DNA of 64,000 bases from Bradyrhizobium sp. B124 (GTDB lineage Bacteria > Pseudomonadota > Alphaproteobacteria > Rhizobiales > Xanthobacteraceae): the NCBI RefSeq assembly GCF_038967635.1, contig NZ_CP152413.1, positions 7,878,001 to 7,942,000 of the forward strand. The letters run 5' to 3'. This document shows, one piece after another, positions 28,629 through 37,996 of this stretch (within the stretch, counting starts at the first letter, position 1; each line of letters starts with the position of its first letter). Position numbers and translations under genes: made by a program. The notes under the pieces were generated by a model, which was given only the letters and a program-made list of their open reading frames with translations, searched no databases and was not told where the DNA came from.

Positions 28629-30725
28629 ATGAGTAAAGTGGTCAAGCTCGAGCGTCGTGACGTCATCGCCATTGTGACGGTCAACAATCCTCCTGTGAAT
28701 GCTCTAAGCGCCGCTGTCGAAGGCGGCATCCTAGAGTGCATCAATGCCGCAATAGACGACTCCAAGGTGATGGCTGTCACGCTAACCTGCGCGGGCCGCA
28801 CCTTCATTGCCGGCGCGGACATCACCGAATTCGACAAGCTGCCGAAGGCGTCGGCCTGGAATGACCTTCTGGCGGCGATTGAGAACTCGCCGAAGCCTAT
28901 CGTCGCAGGAATCCACGGCACCGCGCTCGGCGGCGGGCTCGAGCTGGCGCTAGTCTGCCATTTCCGAGTCGCGATCAACGACGCCAAGCTCGGCCTCCCC
29001 GAGGTCAAGTTGGGCCTCTTGCCGGGTGGTGGCGGCACGCAGCGCCTGCCGCGCGCGGTTGGGCCTGAGCTCGCGGCGAGGATGATCGTTAGTGGTGATC
29101 CTATTTCAGCGACCGAAGCCTTGAAATTCGGCCTGATTGACGAACTCGTCGAAGCCAGCGAGACAGGCAGTGAAGCCTTCGCGCGAAAAGTGCTGGCCGA
29201 GAAACGGCCGTTGCGAAAGCTGCGTGACGATAGTTCAAAGCTCGCTGCTGCGAAGGCGGACCGCTCGATCATTACCAATGCGGTCGCTTCCATGACCAGG
29301 CGAGCGCGCGGGCTGGAAGCGCCGTTCGCCGCGGCTGAGGCGGTGAGGGCCGCCGTCGATCTGCCGTTTGAGGAAGGATTGAAGAAGGAGCGCGAGTTGT
29401 TTCGGAAGCTGGTCGGTGGCGACCAATCAAAGGCGCAGCGTTACGCCTTCTTCGCCGAGCGCGAAGCCAAAAAGGTTGTGGGCATACCAGAGGGGACGAA
29501 GCCGCGGCTTGTCGAACGTGTCGCCATCATAGGCGCCGGCACTATGGGCGGAGGCATTGGGATGTCCTTCGCCAATGCCGGCATTCCAGTGACTCTAATC
29601 GAGATGGGTGAAGAGCAGCTCAAACGCGGCATGAGGGTAATGCAGAAGAACTGGGAGGCCTCGGCAGCGCGTGGCGGCATCCCGGCGGATGCACCTGCCA
29701 AATGCATGGCGATGATCAATGGCATGGTCGGCATTGAGAACGTCAGGGATGCCGACTTGGTGATCGAAGCGGTGTTCGAGATGATGGCCGTGAAGAAGGA
29801 GATATTCGTCCAGTTGGACCAGTTCGCCAAGCCCGGCGCAGTACTTGCCTCAAACACGTCATATCTTAATATCGACGAGATGGCGAACGAAACAAAGCGC
29901 CCACAGGATGTGTTGGGGATGCACTTTTTCTCGCCGGCCAACGTGATGAAGTTGTGCGAGATCGTGCGCGCGGCGAAGACGGCACCAGACGCGCTGGTGA
30001 CCGCGGTGACGCTCGCGCGCAAGATCGCCAAGGTGCCCGTGGTCGTCGGCGTTTGCGACGGATTTGTCGGCAATCGGATGCTGGACCAGCGCGACAAGCA
30101 GGCGCAAAAGCTACTCTTCGAAGGCGTCCTGCCGCAGCAGATCGATGCGGTGGTGACACAATTCGGCCTACCGATGGGACCATTCGCGATGAGCGATCTT
30201 GTCGGTCTCGACGGCGCGTGGCGTTCGCGCAAGCGAATGGGTATCAAGTCGGAAATCGAGGATGCGCTGTGCGAAGCAGGCCGCTTCGGCCAAAAGGCCG
30301 GCAAGGGCTACTACAGATATGAAGGCGGCTCACGCGCGCCGCTTCCGGATCCCGAGGTCGAAAAGCTGATCGCGGAGACGCTGAGGCGGCTCGGGCGCAA
30401 GCCCCACGCCGTCGGCGACGACGAAATGCTCGAACGCATGATGTATCCGGTTATCAATGCGGGCGCGCTAATTCTCGAAGAGGGCATTGGGACGCGGCCG
30501 GGCGATATCGACGTCGTTTGGCTGTATGGCTTCGGTTGGCCGATCTATCGCGGCGGTCCGATGTATTGGGCCGATCAAGTCGGCTTGAACCGTATCGCGG
30601 ACCGGCTCGCCTTCTACGCTAAGAAAACCAACGATCCCTCGCTCGAGCCGGTGTCGCTGCTCAAGCGCTTGGCCGCGGAAGGCAAGGGCTTCGCCACGCT
30701 CGCATCCGCCGTGAAAGCGGCATGA
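28629..30725 (+). CDS. Bifunctional enoyl-CoA hydratase / 3-hydroxyacyl-CoA dehydrogenase
   Basis: A 698-residue FadB/FadJ-type protein that hydrates enoyl-CoA and then oxidises the 3-hydroxyacyl-CoA with NAD. The crotonase domain (about 1-190) shows FIAGADITEF, GTALGGGLELAL (oxyanion hole) and GLPEVKLGLLPGGGGTQRLP with the catalytic glutamate. The dehydrogenase begins VAIIGAGTMGGGIGMSFANA (NAD fold), followed by MHFFSPANVMKLCEIV with the catalytic His and by GFVGNRM; C-terminal helices are complete. ATG 28629 follows GGAAGG and is preferred to an upstream extension. It is the first gene of a three-gene unit; the thiolase-like gene starts 40 bases after its stop. Confidence 0.92.
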   Translation: MSKVVKLERRDVIAIVTVNNPPVNALSAAVEGGILECINAAIDDSKVMAVTLTCAGRTFIAGADITEFDKLPKASAWNDLLAAIENSPKPIVAGIHGTALGGGLELALVCHFRVAINDAKLGLPEVKLGLLPGGGGTQRLPRAVGPELAARMIVSGDPISATEALKFGLIDELVEASETGSEAFARKVLAEKRPLRKLRDDSSKLAAAKADRSIITNAVASMTRRARGLEAPFAAAEAVRAAVDLPFEEGLKKERELFRKLVGGDQSKAQRYAFFAEREAKKVVGIPEGTKPRLVERVAIIGAGTMGGGIGMSFANAGIPVTLIEMGEEQLKRGMRVMQKNWEASAARGGIPADAPAKCMAMINGMVGIENVRDADLVIEAVFEMMAVKKEIFVQLDQFAKPGAVLASNTSYLNIDEMANETKRPQDVLGMHFFSPANVMKLCEIVRAAKTAPDALVTAVTLARKIAKVPVVVGVCDGFVGNRMLDQRDKQAQKLLFEGVLPQQIDAVVTQFGLPMGPFAMSDLVGLDGAWRSRKRMGIKSEIEDALCEAGRFGQKAGKGYYRYEGGSRAPLPDPEVEKLIAETLRRLGRKPHAVGDDEMLERMMYPVINAGALILEEGIGTRPGDIDVVWLYGFGWPIYRGGPMYWADQVGLNRIADRLAFYAKKTNDPSLEPVSLLKRLAAEGKGFATLASAVKAA

Positions 30726-30765
30726 GGATTAAGGATCACCACATACCTTAGCGGAAGGCAAATCA

Positions 30766-31920
30766 ATGCCGAGCGGTAGACAAACCTACATAGTTGGTGC
30801 GTGGGAGCATCCAACCCGAAGCGCGCCAGACAAGTCGGTCGTGCAGCTTCATGCGGAGTGCGTCGCCGGCGCGCTCACGGACGCTGGACTGACCAAAGAC
30901 GACGTCGATGCCTACTTTTGCGCGGGCGATGCGCCGGGGCTCGGCCCGCTCACCATGGTAGACTTTCTGAACTTGAACGTGCGACACTGCGAGTCGACCG
31001 ATATGGGCGGTTCGGCACCGTTGCAGCATGTTGCTCATGCTGCCCAAGCCATTGCGGCCGGCAAATGCAATGTCGCTGTGGTTACCTTGGCGGGACGGTC
31101 CCGCCACGGATGGAGGAATCCCGAGCTGAACCCGACTCAGCCGGACCAGATGTGGGAGAGCGCCGTTCAGCACAGGCTCCCGGATATTTACGCGCTCTGC
31201 GCACGCCGTCACATGTATGAGTATGGGACCACTAGCGAGCAGTTGGCGTGGATCAAAGTTGCCGCTTCTCATCATGCGCAGCATAATCCACGCGCCATGC
31301 TTCGCAAGGTTGTTACCGTCGAAGATGTGCTGTCATCTCCCATGGTCTCCGATCCCCTGCACCGCATGGACTGCTGCGTTGTCTCGGACGGGGGCGGCGC
31401 AGTCGTGGTGGCCCGCCCGGAGATCGCCAGGAGCCTCAAACGCCCGCGGGTGAAGGTGATCGGGGCGGGCGAAGCTGTTCAAGGTCAGTCGGCCGGCCAG
31501 GTCGAGCTGACTGCTTCGGCGGCCAGGCAGTCAGGCGCTATCGCTTTCGCCGAGGCTGGAGTCAAGCCCAGCGATATCCGCTACGCGTCGACTTACGACA
31601 GCTTCACGATTACTGTCCTCATTGCGTTGGAGGATCTCGGGTTCTGCGAAAAGGGACAGGGCGGTCATTTTGTTGCAGATGGCGGCCTCATTTCCGGCGT
31701 CGGCCGCTTGCCTTTCAATACCGATGGCGGCGGCCTGTGCAACAATCACCCGGCCGGCCGGGGCGGAATTACCAAGGTGATCGAAGCCGTCCGCCAGCTG
31801 CGTGGCGAGGCGCATCCAGCTGTCCAAGTCAAGGATTGCGCGCTTGCGCTTGCCCACGGCACCGGAGGCTGGATGGGCACTCGCCACGGCAGCGCGACTC
31901 TCATTCTCGAACGGGAGTAA
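30766..31920 (+). CDS. Thiolase-fold protein lacking the nucleophilic cysteine (Ltp2-like)
   Basis: A 384-residue member of the SCP2-type thiolase/lipid-transfer branch. Where thiolases have the acyl-accepting Cys, this protein reads CESTDMGGSAPLQHVAHAAQ, so the catalytic position is not Cys. The HDAFT motif is YDSFT, and NNHPAGRGG stands for the GHPxGxTG loop. Such proteins, in partnership with a DUF35 OB-fold protein, act as retro-aldolases in steroid side-chain degradation (Ltp2 type) rather than as thiolases. The adjacent gene encodes exactly such an OB-fold partner, eight bases downstream. Aldolase activity is inferred from residues and neighbourhood. Confidence 0.82.
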   Translation: MPSGRQTYIVGAWEHPTRSAPDKSVVQLHAECVAGALTDAGLTKDDVDAYFCAGDAPGLGPLTMVDFLNLNVRHCESTDMGGSAPLQHVAHAAQAIAAGKCNVAVVTLAGRSRHGWRNPELNPTQPDQMWESAVQHRLPDIYALCARRHMYEYGTTSEQLAWIKVAASHHAQHNPRAMLRKVVTVEDVLSSPMVSDPLHRMDCCVVSDGGGAVVVARPEIARSLKRPRVKVIGAGEAVQGQSAGQVELTASAARQSGAIAFAEAGVKPSDIRYASTYDSFTITVLIALEDLGFCEKGQGGHFVADGGLISGVGRLPFNTDGGGLCNNHPAGRGGITKVIEAVRQLRGEAHPAVQVKDCALALAHGTGGWMGTRHGSATLILERE

Positions 31921-31928
31921 TCCAAAAA

Positions 31929-32309
31929 ATGCTTCGCACAGAGCATGTTGAGAACAGTCCCGAAACCAATCCGTTTTGGGATGCAGCCGCTACCGGCCGC
32001 TTCGTGCTACCAAGGTGTCGGCACTGTCATAAGACTCACTGGTATCCGCGAGGTATTTGTCCGCACTGCCTATCGACGGCGCTCGATTGGCAGGAGTTTT
32101 CCGGCGAGGGCGAGATTTATTCGTTTTCCGTGAACCGGATGGGGAAAGAGGCTTACGTCCTCGCGTATGTGGTGCTAAGCGAGGGACCAATCCTGCTGGG
32201 CAATGTGATCGATGTTGATCCGGCCACACTGTCAATCGGCAGGAACGTCAAGATGATCTTCAAGCCAACCGCGGGGCAAGCCCCTGTTCCGATTTTCGTC
32301 GTGCGTTGA
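31929..32309 (+). CDS. Zn-ribbon OB-fold protein (DUF35/ChsH2-C-like), partner of the thiolase-like protein
   Basis: A 126-residue protein with an N-terminal helix (NPFWDAAATGRFVLPRC), a rubredoxin-like zinc ribbon made by CRHC and CPHC at about residues 30-47, and a C-terminal OB-fold (GEGEIYSFSVNRMGKEAYVL, GNVIDVDPATLSIGRNVKMI). These are the features of the DUF35 family that caps or completes thiolase-fold partners in CoA-ester chemistry. The start ATG at 31929 is eight bases after the thiolase-like stop codon, so the two are probably co-translated. An upstream in-frame extension lies inside the previous gene and is discarded. Confidence 0.87.
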   Translation: MLRTEHVENSPETNPFWDAAATGRFVLPRCRHCHKTHWYPRGICPHCLSTALDWQEFSGEGEIYSFSVNRMGKEAYVLAYVVLSEGPILLGNVIDVDPATLSIGRNVKMIFKPTAGQAPVPIFVVR

Positions 32310-32914
32310 CGAGCCAAATTCTTTTGACTAGGGGGCAACCCGCCAGGCGGTCCAGTGGTTGCAGCGGTGGTGGAATGGCTGGTGCGAACGCAGGGCGATC
32401 CGGTACACATCTTGCCTATCGAGACAGATGTGTTGCGAATCCTGACGCTGATGCAGCGATTGCCTCCGTCCCCCGGGTCGCCCTGACGCCAGCGTGAGGT
32501 GAGGCGCGCCGGACCAATAACGGCTTGGACGTTGACGTGTCTTCGGTTCCTTCTCGCCCGTCGGGTTGATGAGTTCGGGTTCTGTTTGGCCCGTCTTCGC
32601 CGCTACGGACACAGCCAACGTCCAGTTAACAAAGCCGCCTCGACAGTGCTGCGCCTACGGGCCTCATTTACGTATTGATTTGAATTCCTGGCTGGGGACT
32701 GAGGGACCGCGCCATCGGTAGTCATGGATTCTTGGACCTCTTCTTTGTTCACCATAATCGGCGTACCCAAAAAGCATGCGCGGCGTGCTTGAACGGATGA
32801 AAAATCCGAGCTTCATGCCCCGGAGCACTTACATTGAACGCAAACCTCATCAACCGGAGAATAACCGGCCACGACGACAAGGCCGTGCGACAGTGTCCCC
32901 CTTGAGAGCTGTAA
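32310..32914. other. Intergenic region, convergent genes
   Basis: One plus-strand frame around 32350-32470 reads VVEWLVRTQGDPVHILPIET, which has protein-like composition but stops early; I do not recognise it. The remainder shows nothing. Confidence 0.25.
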
Positions 32915-33796
32915 TCATGTTTTGGAGCACAGGGAGGCGCGTCGCTCGCGCACCGAGCCTTCCTGAGCAACGGATGCCACCAGCGTGCCGTCGGGCTTGA
33001 AGATCAGGCCGCGCGTGAGGCCGCGCCCGCCTTGCGCGCTCGGCGAATCCTTGGCGTAGAGCAGCCAATCGTCGGCACGGAACGGCCGGTGAAACCACAT
33101 TGCGTGGTCGAGGCTTGCCGATATCATGCGCCCATCGAACAGTGTGCGACCATAACGCGCCATCACCGCATCGAGCAGCGACAAGTCTGAGGCATACGCC
33201 AGGGCATACATATGCAGCGCCGGATCATTGGGCAGCTTCGCGGCGGTCTTGATCCAGATATGAATGCGGCCGTCGTTGACCTTCTGACCGACATAGCGGC
33301 CGATCTCGACCGGACGTAATTCAATCGGACGATCGGGATCATAATAGCGGCGGATGCGTTCCGGCAGCTCGGGAAACATCGGCTGCTTAGATAATTCCTC
33401 GGCGGTGAGCTTTTCCGGCGGCGGCACGTTGGGCATTTTGTCCTGGTGGTCGAAGGACCCCTGCTCCTCGGCATGAAACGAAACCATCATGGAGAAGATC
33501 GCGTTCCCATGCTGGGTCGCGGTGACGCTCCGCGTCGAATAGCTTTTGCCGTCGCGCAGCTGTCCCACCTGATAGATGATCGGCAGCTGCGGGTCGCCAG
33601 CATGGATGAAATAGCCATGCAGCGAATGTGGCAGTCGGCCTTCCACCGTGCGGGATGCTGCTACCATCGCCTGCCCGATCACTTGGCCGCCGAACACTCG
33701 TTGCAAGCTTGGGTTCGGACTGTAGGCTCGAAAGAGGTTCACCCCGGTCGGTTCGAGGTTGAGGATGGCGAGCAAATCGATCAGGCTTTTGGACAT
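32915..33796 (-). CDS. tesB: Acyl-CoA thioesterase II (TesB)
   Basis: A 293-residue double hot-dog thioesterase that hydrolyses acyl-CoA. The N-terminal hot-dog has RAYSPNPSLQRVFGGQVIGQ, LPHSLHGYFIHAGDPQLPII and GKSYSTRSVTATQHGNAIFS; the C-terminal one has DLSLLDAVMARYG, ISASLDHAMWFHRPFRADDW with the conserved Asp, and GRGLTRGLIFKPDGTLVASV. ATG 33796 gives the usual family start (MSKSLIDLLAILNLEPT); an in-frame extension of 71 residues upstream is unlike TesB. It is convergent with the enoyl-CoA hydratase operon and could release free acid from its products or from dead-end CoA esters. Confidence 0.9.
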   Translation of the reverse strand: MSKSLIDLLAILNLEPTGVNLFRAYSPNPSLQRVFGGQVIGQAMVAASRTVEGRLPHSLHGYFIHAGDPQLPIIYQVGQLRDGKSYSTRSVTATQHGNAIFSMMVSFHAEEQGSFDHQDKMPNVPPPEKLTAEELSKQPMFPELPERIRRYYDPDRPIELRPVEIGRYVGQKVNDGRIHIWIKTAAKLPNDPALHMYALAYASDLSLLDAVMARYGRTLFDGRMISASLDHAMWFHRPFRADDWLLYAKDSPSAQGGRGLTRGLIFKPDGTLVASVAQEGSVRERRASLCSKT

Positions 33797-34374
33797 TGAT
33801 GTGCTTTCGATCTGGTGGCAATCCGTGTATGGCACAGCCATGAACCTGAAAATCTCGAGATGGTGGGGGCGGCTCTCCCCAACCGTCACAGAATTCCAGT
33901 TTGGCCCGTTGGCTTTTGTGACAGCATCCACGTAGCCATCCCACTGCAGGATTTGGGCCAGCGCTAGTGGTGCGGATTGATATCGGCTTGGCCTCGCGCA
34001 ATGTCCCATTCACAACACGTTGGTCGATCTGAAACGAACCGCGCTTTTGCCTTCCGACAGAAGCACGAGCCGCGCGTTTGCGCTGACGCATTCGGAATGG
34101 GCCCGCCTCTTACCTCCGTGGCTAGATAGTGCAAACCAATGCTTTCTCAAAAATTGTGAGCTGCGGCAGTCGAGTTCGACGCGGTTCGAATGTTTCAATG
34201 AATTGATTCCCGGAAGAACTACGTCATCATTCTCGGTACCAATGAGATTGCGTCGAGATGCAGCTCGTGCGCGCTGCAGGCTTCGCGGTGCTGTCATATG
34301 CCCAATCCTACCTGTCATCAGGCGCAAGATTGCCTTTCGAGGCGCTCTGTTTGCCGAGATCACCTAGGATTGAA
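33797..34374. other. Region upstream of tesB without a recognised gene
   Basis: The minus-strand frame continuing from tesB reads LQWDGYVDAVTKANGPNWNS, protein-like but unknown, perhaps the end of a lost gene fused upstream. No sigma-54 or NifA site was found by eye. Confidence 0.25.
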
Positions 34375-34626
34375 GATGCCGTCGCCAAACGTGACGATGA
34401 TACTGTGCAGGAGTCAAGCGCGCCTCTTTACGAGGCCCTACAGGCCACAAACAAGCGGCAAGGCCGAGCGCTTCAGCGCCTATGATCGCTCAGACTTGGC
34501 GCGCCAAAGACCTGCCAAGCTGGCTCCATCGCTCAACTGGCATCGCCCGCACGGCAGCCTCGAAGCTAAACCGCCCATCAGCCGCCTCGGCCTCTCAGGG
34601 GACGACCCATTGACACTCCGCAGCTA
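34375..34626 (+). pseudogene. IS481-family transposase C-terminal remnant
   Basis: Reads TRPYRPQTSGKAERFSAYDR and LNWHRPHGSLEAKPPISRLG then stops, the hallmark end of IS481 integrase-core transposases. No N-terminal part is present. Confidence 0.75.
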
Positions 34627-34705
34627 GCCGGCGAGATCCGCCACAAGCCGAAGTCCCTATCGCTACCAAGGCACCGCTCTCCAAATAGCTAACACAATCG
34701 TGCCA

Positions 34706-34880
34706 CTAGAGTAGGTAGTGTGTCGATTCCTTGTTTGATGTATGAACAAGTTACTAACTCGCCGTATAGCCTATGATCAGCTCATCAAGATATGACAACG
34801 TATGGCAATGGCATCCGTAGTTAATCCGTTGCGCGTCTCACACTTCCTTCCACACATGACGAATGCCGCTACCAAAAAAA
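34706..34880 (+). pseudogene. Truncated paralogue of the 51.3-kb GNAT-like gene with its upstream DNA
   Basis: The first codons (ASVVNPLRVSHFL) match the start of the protein at 51353 (TGVVNPLQVSRFL), and both genes are preceded by the same block gagtaggtagtgt.tcgat about 80-95 bases before the start codon. After about 14 residues similarity fades and the gene is lost. The conserved leader suggests that the shared upstream block is a regulatory element. Confidence 0.55.
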
Positions 34881-35079
34881 AGATCGCCAGGCTCTCGATG
34901 TCTCCATCGCAGGGGTCTGACCGAGGCACAAGATGTAGGCCGCATCATCTATCGTTCGCGTCTGCCGTGGAGCGTAGCCCGCACGTGCCAGTAAGACCGG
35001 AGATCGCAAGATCGCCGCTGAACAGAATACGCCAGATCGGCAAAATCTTGATCACAGCCGCCACTTCAAGCGTGTAGAA

Positions 35080-35310
35080 TGGAAGCCAAGGCCAATCGAC
35101 GCCGATCTCGCGAAGCTTGCGGGCGACGTCGCCAACATCATCATCCACCCGCTCGGTGCCACGAAGATGGGCCGTTGGCGGTGGTCCAGGGGCTGATTGC
35201 GCGTTGTGGACGAGGCGTCATGCAGAGCTCACCAGCGCGAATAGCAATGCTCCCACCTATCGCCGAGAACGCAGCGGGCTTCATTCTACGTGAGTCCCAT
35301 CGAGATGCGT
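35080..35310 (+). pseudogene. GMC oxidoreductase C-terminal remnant
   Basis: Three frames together reproduce the end of a glucose-methanol-choline oxidoreductase: DADLAKLAGDVANIIIHPLG, ATKMG, LRVVDEAS, ELTSANSNAPTY, then IAENAAGFIL. These correspond to the HPxGTxxMG and SGNTNAPTxMIAEKAA motifs. Frameshifts break it, and the rest of the gene is missing. Its end runs into the left border of the 2.7-kb duplication. Confidence 0.6.
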
Positions 35311-37996
35311 GACGCCAGCAACACCGCCGCCGGGCGGACAACGAAGTGATAGCTATGCAACGTTCGACACTTCCCCTCTTTGGCGTCAAGGTCGTCGATT
35401 TCGGCCAGTACATTGCCGGCCCCGCGGTTGCGATGATCCTCGCCGATCTTGGCGCCACGGTCGTACATATTGACCCACCATCCGGGCCCCTCTGGGACAG
35501 CTCGGCCAATGCGGCTCTAAATCGAAACAAACTGATAGTCCAGATCGACTTGAAGACTGAGGAGGGCCTTTTGCGAGCGCAAACCCTCATCGAGGAAGCA
35601 GACATTGTAGTAGAGAACTTCCGCCCGGATGTGCTCAGGCGCCTCGGCATCGATTTCACAGCCCTGCGCCAAGCGCGGCCTGACCTGATCACCGTGTCTA
35701 TTCCCGGCTTTGCTTCCAACGACCAACTGCGTCGCGAATGGCGCGCCTTCGAGACCGTGATCGCGGCATCCTCGGGAGTGTTCACCAGCGGCATCCTCGG
35801 GGGGCTGAACCGGGTGCTGATGGGCATCAGTCCATCCTTCTCGCCGCTGCCCCTGGCATCCGCCTATGGCACGATGCTCGCGGTATCGGCCACGGTGTTG
35901 GCGCTTCAGGCAAAAGAGCGCGGAGGAACCGGTGACCATATCGAGGTGCCTCTCGCATGCGCGCTAATGGAAGGCCTCGCCTACAACTCGATCACCATTG
36001 ATGACCTTCCGCTCCGCTATAAATCACAATTTGAGTTCGAGTTCGAGAGGCGGCGCGCGGAGGGCTTGCCAATGGATCTTTCTTATGGGGCGTTGCAGGA
36101 ACTGCTCGATCCATTTTGTCGCCACTACAAATGCAAGGACGGACGTATGTTTTATGCCGTCTGTCACAGCCACAAGCGCCATGCCAAGCGCTGCTTGCAG
36201 GTTCTAGGCCTGTACGACGAACTCGTGGCCGAGGGCCTTCCAGAGGAGACCGATAGCTATCTTCCGATCTGCGAATGGCGATCCGACGCCTCAATAAATG
36301 TTTTTCCCTTGCCAAAATCCTGGGCCGACAAGATCGCGGGGCGGATGAAGGCCGCCTTCCTGACCCGAACCGCAAAGGAATGGGAACGCATCTTCGGGGA
36401 AGGCCAGATCCCCGGCGCGCCGCACCGCTGGCTACGGGAATGGATCAGTGACGATCACGCACAGCGCGCGGGCCTGATGATCGAGGTCGACGATCCCGTG
36501 TACGGGCGAATGATCCAGCCCGGGCCTGTGGCCTGGCTGGAAGAATCCGGGGAAGCGATGCTGAGTCCGGTGCCTCGGAAGTGGGTGACCTTCGATGAGG
36601 CGCTCGCCACTCTCTCGCCGTCATCTGCTGAGCGATCAGCGGCTCCGCCGGACCGCGCGCGGACCGGATGGCTCGACGGCGTAAGGGTTCTAGACCTGTG
36701 CAATGTCATAGCTGGCCCGCATTCGGCGTCCTATCTCGCCCGTTTCGGTGCGGAAGTGATCAAGATCGACCCGGCGATCCCGCTTTACGACTGCTCGACC
36801 ACGATCATCTACGGCATGACCCACATGCGCGGCAAGCGCTCGGTTCTGGTGGATATCAGCTCATCCGGTGGCCGTGAGGTCTTCGAGAAGCTGGTGAAGT
36901 CGGTTGATGTTGTGGTGTGGAATGCGACTGACCGACAGGTTAAGCGCATGGGGCTCGATCTGGAGGGCCTGAAGGCCCTCAATCCAAACGCGATCTTCTG
37001 CCAGCTCGATTGCTTCGGCGGAATTCGTCGAGGTCCGCGCAGCGACTATTTCGGCTATGACAATCTCGTCCAGGCGGCGACAGGCATCACGCTGAGGTTC
37101 TCTAGTTCCGCAGAGACGCCCGAGGACCACGCGCCCACGGCAGGTACGATCGATGTCATGTGCGGGTTCGGCGCGGCTCTCGGCATTGCCGCTGCACTGT
37201 ACCAGAAGGCCAGGACCGGGCACGCAGGGCGGGCGCGGACATCGCTGTCGGCGCTGTCCGGCTTCTTGCAGACGCCGTTCTGCTATGACTACGAAGGACG
37301 GGGGCCATTCGACGAGCCCGCCGGTCCCGATGCCAAGGGCTATGATGCCCTGACCCACCTTTATGAGACAAGTTCCGGCAGCAGCCTCATGCTCAGCGCC
37401 GTCGCGGGTGACCTGCCTCGCCTTGCCCGAGTGGAAGGCCTTGAAGGACTTGCTGATGTTTCGAAGGAGGACCGGAGCTCCTTCCTTGCCATGGCCATCC
37501 GAAAGGCGTCCGCCGAGGATTGGTTGTCGAGATTGAATGCAGCCGATATCGCTGCCGCAATCTGCGAGAATATAGATGCCATACGCTCGGCAAATTCCAG
37601 GCCTGCGGATGGTGCTTCGGGAACCGAACAGGACAGCTATTCCTTCTCAACAGATCATGACCATCCCAGCGGGCACGCCGTAACGCAGGTTGATCCTTAC
37701 GCAATCCGCTCGGCGGTCGGAAAGGTCTATTCGCTGTCCCCCGCGGAAAAATACGGCGCCTCGACGCGACGAGTTCTGCGGTCGTTGCAGTACACCGAAG
37801 CTGAAATAGATACGTTGCTCGCGGCAGAAGCGATAAGCGAAAGCTGGAGTCGCGAGTACTTGCCCAGCTGACGAAGGCAGCAGCTGACTTAACCGGTTTG
37901 TGTTCGGAACAGTGCAACGATTCAATGCGCTGCCAGTCGTGTATGCAGGACATCGCAGATTGGTTCCAGACGTGGCGCGTTCTTTCTTGCCGCCGC
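35289..37996. repeat. 2.7-kb direct duplication, copy 1
   Basis: Nearly identical to 45104-47811 (offset 9815). It includes 57 bases before the CoA-transferase gene, the whole gene and 125 bases after it. By eye the copies differ at only two scattered bases plus an eight-base cluster of substitutions at 36028-36042. Confidence 0.93.
35346..37871 (+). CDS. Double-domain CaiB/BaiF CoA-transferase, copy 1
   Basis: An 841-residue protein made of two class III CoA-transferase domains in tandem. Domain 1 (about 1-390) has GVKVVDFGQYIAGPAVAMIL, VVENFRPDVLRRLGI and AFETVIAASSGVF; domain 2 (about 435-800) has GVRVLDLCNVIAGPHSASYL, IFCQLDCFGGIRRGPRSDYF and GYDNLVQAATG. The second domain keeps the catalytic Asp (YDNLVQA), while the corresponding position in the first appears to be Glu (AFE). 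Class III enzymes normally act as interlocked dimers of single-domain chains, so the fusion may work as an internal dimer with one active site. The start is GTG 35346 or ATG 35355. Residues 224-230 (QFEFEF) differ from copy 2 (PREREL). Confidence 0.87.
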   Translation: MIAMQRSTLPLFGVKVVDFGQYIAGPAVAMILADLGATVVHIDPPSGPLWDSSANAALNRNKLIVQIDLKTEEGLLRAQTLIEEADIVVENFRPDVLRRLGIDFTALRQARPDLITVSIPGFASNDQLRREWRAFETVIAASSGVFTSGILGGLNRVLMGISPSFSPLPLASAYGTMLAVSATVLALQAKERGGTGDHIEVPLACALMEGLAYNSITIDDLPLRYKSQFEFEFERRRAEGLPMDLSYGALQELLDPFCRHYKCKDGRMFYAVCHSHKRHAKRCLQVLGLYDELVAEGLPEETDSYLPICEWRSDASINVFPLPKSWADKIAGRMKAAFLTRTAKEWERIFGEGQIPGAPHRWLREWISDDHAQRAGLMIEVDDPVYGRMIQPGPVAWLEESGEAMLSPVPRKWVTFDEALATLSPSSAERSAAPPDRARTGWLDGVRVLDLCNVIAGPHSASYLARFGAEVIKIDPAIPLYDCSTTIIYGMTHMRGKRSVLVDISSSGGREVFEKLVKSVDVVVWNATDRQVKRMGLDLEGLKALNPNAIFCQLDCFGGIRRGPRSDYFGYDNLVQAATGITLRFSSSAETPEDHAPTAGTIDVMCGFGAALGIAAALYQKARTGHAGRARTSLSALSGFLQTPFCYDYEGRGPFDEPAGPDAKGYDALTHLYETSSGSSLMLSAVAGDLPRLARVEGLEGLADVSKEDRSSFLAMAIRKASAEDWLSRLNAADIAAAICENIDAIRSANSRPADGASGTEQDSYSFSTDHDHPSGHAVTQVDPYAIRSAVGKVYSLSPAEKYGASTRRVLRSLQYTEAEIDTLLAAEAISESWSREYLPS

